Source of the DNA: Actinobacteria bacterium Ga0077560
Lineage (GTDB): Bacteria > Actinomycetota > Thermoleophilia > Miltoncostaeales > Miltoncostaeaceae
Reading direction: 5' to 3'
Length of the DNA: 38,934 nucleotides
Assembly (NCBI GenBank): GCA_001464275.1
Contig: LNFL01000114.1
Coordinates: 1 to 38,934 of the forward strand
Of this stretch, positions 33,845-38,934 are shown piece after piece. The position numbers were made by a program, and so were the translations under genes. A model generated the notes under the pieces. The model saw only the letters and a list, made by a program, of their open reading frames with translations. It was not told the origin of the DNA and made no database searches. Each line of letters opens with the position of its first letter. Positions within the stretch are counted from its first letter, which is position 1.

Positions 33845-34189
33845 TCAGATGGCGTGCGACCGCAGGTCGTCCAGCTCGCAGACGCTCAGGGCCCCCTCGT
33901 GGGTGGAGGCGAGGATCACCGGCGGGGCGACGCCCGCCGTCAGCGCCTCCTGCCACCGCGCCGCGCAGAGGCACCAGCGGTCGCCCGGGACGAGCCCGGG
34001 GAAGCCGTGTTCCGGGGCCGGCGTCGAGAGGTCGTTCCCCGCGTTGCGGGAGAACTCGAGGAACTCCGCGGTCATCTCGGCGCACACGACGTGGCGTCCG
34101 AGGTCCTGCGGGCCCGTGTTGCAGCACGCGTCGCGGAAGAAGCCGGTGAGCGGCTCGATCGAGCAGGGCATGAGGTCGTCGCCGAGCAC
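33845..34189 (-). CDS. DUF2237 family protein
   Basis: 114 residues from GTG 34189. Recognisable by PCSIEPLTGFFRDACCNTGPQD, HVVCAEMTAEFLEFSRNAGNDLSTP, GFPGLVPGDRWCLCAARWQEA and GVAPPVILASTHE, the complete DUF2237 core with its conserved cysteines. Function unknown. Homologues usually start with RNVLG before the core, and here ARN lies in frame just upstream of the GTG, so the true start may be earlier: ATC at 34222, which overlaps an upstream TGA (TGATC), would give (M)PLRRPKGARNVLG. No good ribosome-binding site decides this. Confidence 0.85.
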   Translation of the reverse strand: MLGDDLMPCSIEPLTGFFRDACCNTGPQDLGRHVVCAEMTAEFLEFSRNAGNDLSTPAPEHGFPGLVPGDRWCLCAARWQEALTAGVAPPVILASTHEGALSVCELDDLRSHAI

Positions 34190-34221
34190 GTTCCTGGCCC
34201 CCTTCGGCCGCCTGAGCGGGA

Positions 34222-34386
34222 TCAGGCCGCGGCGTGGAAGGCGGAGGCGGGACCGGACGATGGTCCGACGGCACGCGATTCCTCACCCAGCCGGAGCGCA
34301 CCGGAGAAGACGACCTGCACCAGGGGGAGGGACAGGCGGGGCTCGGTGGGCTCCGGCGGGTGGGGCTCGTGTGCACTGCCGTTCAT
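34222..34386 (-). CDS. Possible small protein upstream of DUF2237
   Basis: A 54-residue frame, MNGSAHEPHPPEPTEPRLSL through LVQVVFSGALRLGEESRAVG to AFHAAA, whose stop lies just ahead of the DUF2237 gene. The central hydrophobic/amphipathic stretch gives it some protein-like character, but no family is recognised and no ribosome-binding site is visible. An ATG at 34413 is an alternative start. Confidence 0.3.
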   Translation of the reverse strand: MNGSAHEPHPPEPTEPRLSLPLVQVVFSGALRLGEESRAVGPSSGPASAFHAAA

Positions 34387-34514
34387 GGGAGTGAGACTAG
34401 GTGGAACCCCCATGACGGACGTTGGCCCGAGGGCCAGAACTGCGCGTCGTGCGTTGTGCCCGCGGTCAGCGCCATGTGCCGTTCCGTCGTGGTTCGCGGT
34501 CGCGTCGTTCCCCG

Positions 34515-36776
34515 CTACGGGCCCAGCGGCGCACGCACGCTGAACGTCGCATCCCGGCGGAACAGGTCGCTGCCGTCGAAGGCCTGCACCTTCAGGAGGC
34601 GGTCCTGGTGACGCAGGTACAGGTCCCGGTCCGCGTACGACACGAACGAGGTGTTCTGCCCGGAGAGGCCGGGCTTGGCGAGAAACGTCGCGGTGGGCGG
34701 GAACGCCGCGCCGCCGTCGTTCCGGCGCAGGAACACCGCACCGTTCTCGATCCGGAGATAGAACCCCGGGAAGTTCACGGACTCGAAGGACACGCCGGCC
34801 GCCGAGGCGAGGCCCTCCCGCACCACGAACGCCGAGTCCAGGCGGTCGAGTTCGCTCGACGCCGCGCCGATCGGCGAGATCTTCGCCGCGTAGTCCTGGT
34901 GCCGCACCCGGTACCCGGGGACGTTCGCGGACTCCAGGGAGACCGTGCGACCGGGGGCGAGCGGGACGACACCCGCGACGCTGGTACCCCCGGGGCCGCT
35001 CCGGCCGGCGGACCGATGGGTCCCGTAGACGGTCACCGACCCGGCGCCGCCGTTGCGGACCGTGACCATCTGGGACGGCGAGGGGACACCCTCGTCATCG
35101 ACGACCGACAGCAGATAGCTGCCCGGCGGGACCGTGTTCCGGCTCCTGGGGATGGCCGCGGTCACCGTCCGGCCGCGCTGGGTGAACGCGAGCGGGATCC
35201 GCCGCTGGTCCTGGTTCACCGAGTGCGACACCTTCCCCGCGGAGATCAGGGACACCGAGGCGATCGTGCGGGCGTCGCCGAGGCCCAGCCTGATGGTGCC
35301 GCCCCAGACGAGCGACCCCGCGATGGAGGTGATGGTGGGCCGGCTCGCCCAGGCGACCTCGCCGGTCGTGGCGTTCCGGGTGAACAGGAAGGGCGGGTAG
35401 TAGATCTCGGCGTTCAGATTGTCCTCGGGTCCGGGGACGCCGCCGCCGCCCGTGAACACGGCGCCGCTCGGCAGCAGCACGGACGTGGAGTGGTAGGTGC
35501 GGATGCGCTTCGCCGAGGCCGCCGTGCGCCAGGTCCTCGTCGTCGGGTCCCAGATCTCCGCGGCGTACACCGCGTTGCCGGCACCCCCCTCGGTCCCCAC
35601 GATCGTGCCGCCGTTGGCGAGCACCTCGCCCGTCGGCAGGACGGTGAGATTGAGCCAGTTGCGGCGGTTCGCCATGGGGCGCACCCTCGTCACGACCGGT
35701 GTCGCGCGGCGGATGTCGAGCGTCGTGGACGCGTCGGTCGCGGTGATCGTGTCTTCGTTGAACGCCTGGCCGCCGCCGGCGAGCAGGATCTTGCCGGGCG
35801 CGTACATCACGGCCGCGCCGGAGACGCCGATCGCCGAGGGGATCACGCCCAGGGATGTCACCGAGCCCGCACCGGCGGCGGACAGCCGCCACATCTGGTT
35901 GCCGGACACCCCGAAGACGGTGCCGTCGGGGGCATTGAACGCCCGTGGGTACCACCAGCGGTTGTCGCGGGCGCCGAACGCGGTGACGCTGTCCGCGCCG
36001 GTGAGCAGCCTCCACGCCCCCCGTCCGTCGCCGATCTCGGGGGTCGTGGCGACCTCCGAGTTGTCGGCGGGGTTCTCGTAGGCGCGCGTGTTGTAGGCGT
36101 TCGCGCCGCCCAGCACGAGGATCCGGTCGTCGGTGAGGCGCATGACGCTGGCGTACCAGCGGGCACGGTTGAGATCCGGCCCCATCGACTCCGTGCCGGT
36201 CGGCGCGTCGAAGTACATGGTGGAGTTGGTGGAGTTCCCGCCCACCATCAGGACACGCCCGTCGGGCAGGGTCTGCAGCGCGTTGCAGAAGGCGTTGTAG
36301 GCCTCCATGCTCGGGGTGTCGGTGTGGCTGTCGCCCGCGGTCCCAAGGGCGGGGTTCCAGTCGTCGTACACCAGGCCCGCCTGCGACGCGGTGTTCAGCG
36401 GGGTGCCGTAGGACACGAGGTGCCCGTCGGGCTGCAGCGCCACGTGGATCGGAATGACGGGCCACGCCACCTGCGGGGCGAACATGCCGTTCCTGTCCGC
36501 GTCGCCCGCCGGGACGGCGCGACCGAGCAACTCGTCGCCCGGCTGGGTGAGGGCGATCCGGCGGGGGCCGACGGTGCGCTGCCTGGAGCCGTCGCCCGGG
36601 GTGGTGGCGCGCTGCGGGCGGGACTCGCCCCCAGGCCGGTCATCGACGAGCAGGGGGGCGCTCGTCAGCTGGTGCAGGGCGAGGCCGGCGGCCACCGTCG
36701 CGGCGAGGGCGCAGCCCCCCAGGCCGATGGCGCGGATGCGGGCGCGCCGACCTCGCGAGTCGTGACGGTGTCGCAT
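34515..36776 (-). CDS. Galactose oxidase-like (radical copper oxidase) protein with AbfB-like domain
   Basis: 753 residues, exported by an N-terminal signal anchor (RAIGLGGCALAATVAAGLAL). Seven-bladed kelch propeller (about 100-460: LPDGRVLMVGG, LTDDRILVLGG, LPTGEVLANGG, LPSGAVFTGGG), then an Ig-like GO/DUF1929 domain (about 480-590), then an AbfB-type beta-trefoil (about 600-753: VSLESANVPGYRVRHQDYAA). Cofactor residues match galactose oxidase: C164 and Y208 are 44 apart, as are C228-Y272 of the Fusarium enzyme; Y428-H429 (RTYHS) and H518 (VSHSVNQDQR) are the other copper ligands. So a Cys-Tyr radical enzyme oxidising an alcohol or aldehyde to give H2O2 is likely; the AbfB domain may bind arabinose-rich glycans. 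ATG 36776 was preferred to the upstream GTG 36809. Confidence 0.87.
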   Translation of the reverse strand: MRHRHDSRGRRARIRAIGLGGCALAATVAAGLALHQLTSAPLLVDDRPGGESRPQRATTPGDGSRQRTVGPRRIALTQPGDELLGRAVPAGDADRNGMFAPQVAWPVIPIHVALQPDGHLVSYGTPLNTASQAGLVYDDWNPALGTAGDSHTDTPSMEAYNAFCNALQTLPDGRVLMVGGNSTNSTMYFDAPTGTESMGPDLNRARWYASVMRLTDDRILVLGGANAYNTRAYENPADNSEVATTPEIGDGRGAWRLLTGADSVTAFGARDNRWWYPRAFNAPDGTVFGVSGNQMWRLSAAGAGSVTSLGVIPSAIGVSGAAVMYAPGKILLAGGGQAFNEDTITATDASTTLDIRRATPVVTRVRPMANRRNWLNLTVLPTGEVLANGGTIVGTEGGAGNAVYAAEIWDPTTRTWRTAASAKRIRTYHSTSVLLPSGAVFTGGGGVPGPEDNLNAEIYYPPFLFTRNATTGEVAWASRPTITSIAGSLVWGGTIRLGLGDARTIASVSLISAGKVSHSVNQDQRRIPLAFTQRGRTVTAAIPRSRNTVPPGSYLLSVVDDEGVPSPSQMVTVRNGGAGSVTVYGTHRSAGRSGPGGTSVAGVVPLAPGRTVSLESANVPGYRVRHQDYAAKISPIGAASSELDRLDSAFVVREGLASAAGVSFESVNFPGFYLRIENGAVFLRRNDGGAAFPPTATFLAKPGLSGQNTSFVSYADRDLYLRHQDRLLKVQAFDGSDLFRRDATFSVRAPLGP

Positions 36777-36840
36777 GGGCGATGGGCTCCCCTTCGCGTC
36801 TGGGCGCACCGGAGTATCCGGTCTGTCGCTCGGTGGCGCG

Positions 36841-36875
36841 CCTCCCCGGACGTTCAGAGACGCGTCTGTCCGGAG
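36841..36875. other. Interrupted inverted repeat upstream of the galactose oxidase-like gene
   Basis: CCTCCCCGGAC at the left and GTCCGGAGG at the right, apart from two extra C, enclose a small palindrome AGACGCGTCT. It lies about 65-100 nt before the start codon. Could be an operator or a cryptic hairpin; symmetry is the only evidence. Confidence 0.35.
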
Positions 36876-37029
36876 GCTGAGCCCGCCCGGTCATCTCGGT
36901 GCCCGGGCACGGTGCGCGCTCGCGCGGCGGGCGACCGGCATCGGGTCGCTGCGGAGCCACCGATGCGGACGCGGCCGCCGGGGCATCGCGGAGCGACGCC
37001 GACCCGTACCGATCATCGTCCCGGAGTGA

Positions 37030-37101
37030 TGGGCAGTACTGGGATCGAACCAGTGACCCCTCGCGTGTGAGGCGAGTGCTCTCCCGCTGAGCTAACTGCC
37101 C
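37030..37101 (-). tRNA. tRNA-Val (anticodon CAC)
   Basis: Minus strand: acceptor GGGCAGT/ACTGCCC (7 bp), D-arm GCTC-AGCGGGA-GAGC, anticodon stem CTCGC/GCGAG around the loop CTCACAC (anticodon CAC, codon GTG), T-arm CTGG-TTCGATC-CCAG. Discriminator A; CCA is not encoded. Its first 10 bases overlap the end of the lysR reading frame. Confidence 0.97.
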
Positions 37102-38000
37102 GGGACGGCCAGAATACCATCGTCCCGGCCGGTGCTCGCCGTCGCCGCGGCCTCCAGCAATTCGGCGCCCGTCCCGTGCCGCGGCCGGACCAGCAGTTCC
37201 GAGCGGTGCACGACCACCGGGCTGCGCAGCGGCACGCGGGCGAGACCGGGGACCGGCGGTGCCACGCCCACCGGCAGGATCGCCAGCCCGGCGTGGTCGG
37301 CGACCAGCCCCGCGACGGCGGTGGTGTCGCGGCCCAGGTACCGCAGGCGGGCGCCCGGGTGGACCGGATGCGCGCCCGGGATGGACGACGGGTCGCACGC
37401 GAGGTTCGGGGCGTCGATCCAGCGGGCCTGGGCGATCGTGTCCAGGTCCACGCCGGGCAGGCCCGCCAGGGGATGGTCCCCCGGCAGGAGGACCTCCAGG
37501 GGCAGCTCGGCCAGCAGACGGTGCAGGAACAGGCCGGGCTCCGACGCCCGGACGGGTGCGGACGGGACCGTGATCCCGTCGATGACCGCTCCGTCGGCGG
37601 CGCCCTCGGCCAGCAGGCGCAGCGCGTCGGGGATCGCCATCACCTCGAGCTCGAGGGCGACGCCGGGCGACGCGGACCGCAGGGCGGCCAGCAGGGGCCG
37701 CACCACCGCGCCCGGGCTCGCCGCCAGCCGGACCGGCCGGGTGGTCTCGGGAATCGCCGCGATCTCGCTGCGCGCCGTGTCGACGCGCAACAGGATCTGA
37801 TCGGCGTGCGCGGCGAGCTGCTCGCCCGCGGCCGTGAGCCGCACGGGACGACGTTCCAGCAGCGGCCGGCCCAGGTCGCGCTCCAGCGCTGCGACGTGCT
37901 GGGAGATCGCGGACTGGGTGTAGCCCAGCTCCCGTGCCGCCGCGGTGAACGAGCGCGTCCGGGCGACGGCGGCGAACGAACGCAGGTGACGCAGATCCAC
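37092..38000 (-). CDS. LysR-family transcriptional regulator
   Basis: 302 residues: winged helix-turn-helix at 1-60 (LRHLRSFAAVARTRSFTAAA, LGYTQSAISQHVAALERDLG) and a periplasmic-binding-like effector domain with SPGAVVRPLLAALRSASPGV. GTG at 38000 has AAAGG 6 nt upstream. It is divergent from the amidotransferase-like gene, with a perfect inverted repeat in the 82-nt spacer, so it probably controls that gene and itself. The last residues, PGS, and the TAG stop are encoded by the first 10 bases of the tRNA-Val gene on the same strand, so the mRNA end and the tRNA 5' end overlap. Effector unknown. Confidence 0.92.
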   Translation of the reverse strand: MDLRHLRSFAAVARTRSFTAAARELGYTQSAISQHVAALERDLGRPLLERRPVRLTAAGEQLAAHADQILLRVDTARSEIAAIPETTRPVRLAASPGAVVRPLLAALRSASPGVALELEVMAIPDALRLLAEGAADGAVIDGITVPSAPVRASEPGLFLHRLLAELPLEVLLPGDHPLAGLPGVDLDTIAQARWIDAPNLACDPSSIPGAHPVHPGARLRYLGRDTTAVAGLVADHAGLAILPVGVAPPVPGLARVPLRSPVVVHRSELLVRPRHGTGAELLEAAATASTGRDDGILAVPGS

Positions 38001-38010
38001 GCCGGCCTTT

Positions 38011-38058
38011 CAGTACGGAACGTGATGTCGACGTTCCGCATCATCGTTGGACGTACTG
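38011..38058. promoter_or_regulatory. Nested inverted repeats in the lysR/amidotransferase spacer
   Basis: CGGAACGT (38016-38023) and ACGTTCCG (38031-38038) form a perfect 8-bp inverted repeat with a 7-bp centre. Around it lies a second pair, CAGTACG (38011-38017) and CGTACTG (38052-38058). The first fits a LysR recognition site; the second may be an activation site or promoter feature. Confidence 0.6.
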
Positions 38059-38082
38059 CCAGGCCGCAAGCAGGATGGCCGC

Positions 38083-38811
38083 ATGAGCGAACACACCGCA
38101 CCCACATGCCCCGCCCGGATCGCCCTCGTGGGCGACCGGTCCGCGCAGGTCCAGGCCCACGCGCGCATCCCGTCCATCCTCCGCTGGGCCGCCCCGGATC
38201 CCGAGGCGGTCGATCCGTACTGGATCCCCACCATGGACGTCGCCCAGATCACCCGGCTCGACGCGTTCGACGGGATCTGGCTGGTCCCGGGCGGCCCCTA
38301 CGCCAGCCACGAGGGCGCGCTGCTGGCCGCCGACGTGGCCCGCACGGCCGGGGTGCCGTTCCTCGGGACCTGCGCCGGCTTCCAGTACGCCGCCATGGCC
38401 TACGCCCGCGCCACGCTGGGCGCCGACCCGGTCACGGCCGAGCTCGACCCCGGCGCCGACGACCCCATCATCGCCCCGCTGGAATGCGCACTGCTGGGCG
38501 AGGAGGCCCGGGTGCTGGTGCGCCCCGGCACGCTCGCCGCGGAGCTGCTGGGCGAGGGGCCGCGCACCGAGCGGTTCTTCTGCCGGTACGGCGTCCCGGC
38601 CGGCTGGCACGAGCGCGTGGAGGACATGGGTCTCGTCTGCTCCGGGGCCGACGAAGCGGGCAGCATGCGGATCCTCGAGATCCCCGGCCATCCGTTCTTC
38701 CTGGGGACCCTGTTCCAGCCCGAGCTCGCCTCGGACCGAGGGTGGGTCCATCCGGTGATCGGCGGGTTCGTGGCGGCGGCGCTGCGGGCGGTGACCGCGC
38801 CGGCCCGGTGA
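38083..38811 (+). CDS. Class I glutamine amidotransferase-like protein (CTP synthase C-terminal related)
   Basis: 242 residues resembling the amidotransferase domain of CTP synthase without the synthetase half. IALVGDRS at the start, LVPGGPYASHEGAL, and the nucleophile elbow FLGTCAGFQYAAM with C97 are kept. The catalytic-triad motif normally reading FHPE is FQPE here (Q212, E214), so histidine is missing and glutamine hydrolysis is doubtful. A free-standing family of CTP-synthase-C-terminal-related proteins with this alteration exists, function unknown. ATG at 38083 has AGGA 7 nt upstream. Divergent from and probably controlled by the LysR gene; a strong terminator follows. Confidence 0.8.
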   Translation: MSEHTAPTCPARIALVGDRSAQVQAHARIPSILRWAAPDPEAVDPYWIPTMDVAQITRLDAFDGIWLVPGGPYASHEGALLAADVARTAGVPFLGTCAGFQYAAMAYARATLGADPVTAELDPGADDPIIAPLECALLGEEARVLVRPGTLAAELLGEGPRTERFFCRYGVPAGWHERVEDMGLVCSGADEAGSMRILEIPGHPFFLGTLFQPELASDRGWVHPVIGGFVAAALRAVTAPAR

Positions 38812-38815
38812 ACCC

Positions 38816-38851
38816 CACGTGGGGATCCCGCATCCGTGGGATCCCCGCGTG
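38816..38851. terminator. Terminator after the amidotransferase-like gene
   Basis: The core stem GGGGATCCC (38821-38829) / GGGATCCCC (38838-38846) extends outward to 38816/38851 with one wobble, 14 bp in all, and an 8-nt loop. It lies 5 nt after the stop codon and before the convergent tRNA-Ser. Confidence 0.75.
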
Positions 38852-38853
38852 CA

Positions 38854-38934
38854 CGGAGAGGGAGGGATTTGAACCCTCGAGGCGGGGGATACCCGCCTAC
38901 GCGATTTCCAGTCGCGCTCCTTCGGCCGCTCGGA
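38854..38934 (-). tRNA. tRNA-Ser (anticodon GGA), 5' end beyond the window
   Basis: Minus strand: anticodon loop CTGGAAA (anticodon GGA, codon TCC) on a CGCGA-type stem; a long variable arm GGCGGGTATCCCCCGCC typical of serine tRNAs; T-arm GAGGG-TTCAAAT-CCCTC; acceptor 3' strand CCTCTCC with discriminator G. The D-arm is complete, but the 5' acceptor strand lies past base 38934. CCA is not encoded. Confidence 0.93.

Overview
The window is a very GC-rich stretch (codon third positions almost all G/C) of an actinobacterial chromosome. It carries the succinate dehydrogenase sdhAB-sdhE with a heterodisulfide-reductase-like third subunit, a tandem HD-GYP locus, and the block SRP RNA-dnaX-ybaB-recR. 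A high-GC actinobacterium, perhaps of class Thermoleophilia, fits best, but the taxon is an inference.

Layout. 1-2832: sdhA (5' end cut off), sdhB and a CCG-domain subunit, tightly coupled on +. 2833-3688: 856 bases without a gene, holding a terminator, a 16-bp tandem array between two copies of a hairpin element, and three copies (one inverted, two tandem) of another ~60-bp element. 3689-5339: a GNAT-like protein and a frameshifted secreted TPM-like protein. 5377-7598 (-): aspartate kinase and aspartate-semialdehyde dehydrogenase, the latter broken by an apparent ~20-nt loss. 7850-10548 (+): an intact HD-GYP protein and, overlapping it, a degenerate HD-GYP paralogue. 10524-17228 (-): a four-gene operon (two DUF1989 proteins, urea/guanidine carboxylase, allophanate hydrolase) divergent from a TetR gene (17349-18059). 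18122-20998: a large secreted lysyl-oxidase-like protein. 21103-23255: a creatininase-family hydrolase and a type III (GlnT) glutamine synthetase. 23347: a secreted protein. 24613-27396: a complete NitT/TauT-type ABC importer. 27401-30491 (-): recR, ybaB, dnaX and the SRP RNA. The remainder holds small membrane proteins, a frameshifted PhoX-like protein, an XRE-cupin regulator, a DUF2237 protein, a galactose-oxidase-like protein, tRNA-Val(CAC), a LysR/amidotransferase divergent pair and the 3' part of tRNA-Ser(GGA).

How it may work together. The central 17 kb looks like a nitrogen-scavenging module. DUF1989 pairs next to a urea-carboxylase-like enzyme are now known in other bacteria as carboxyguanidine deiminase of the guanidine carboxylase route, so guanidine (or urea) would go via allophanate to CO2 and ammonia. 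A perfect 19-bp palindrome sits between tetR and this operon. A 16/19 match lies 2 nt before the creatininase start codon, and a looser 19-bp palindrome precedes the ABC transporter. This suggests one TetR-controlled regulon for import, degradation and ammonium/amine assimilation, with no guanidine riboswitch visible.

A second theme is translation start. lysC and recR have no ATG/GTG/TTG where their families start, but an ATC codon lies exactly there, 6 nt after a Shine-Dalgarno-like sequence; the carboxylase gene shows the same ATC position. Several single-base frame breaks elsewhere (4721, 31866, 32844) lie in or near G/C runs and could be sequencing errors or real decay.
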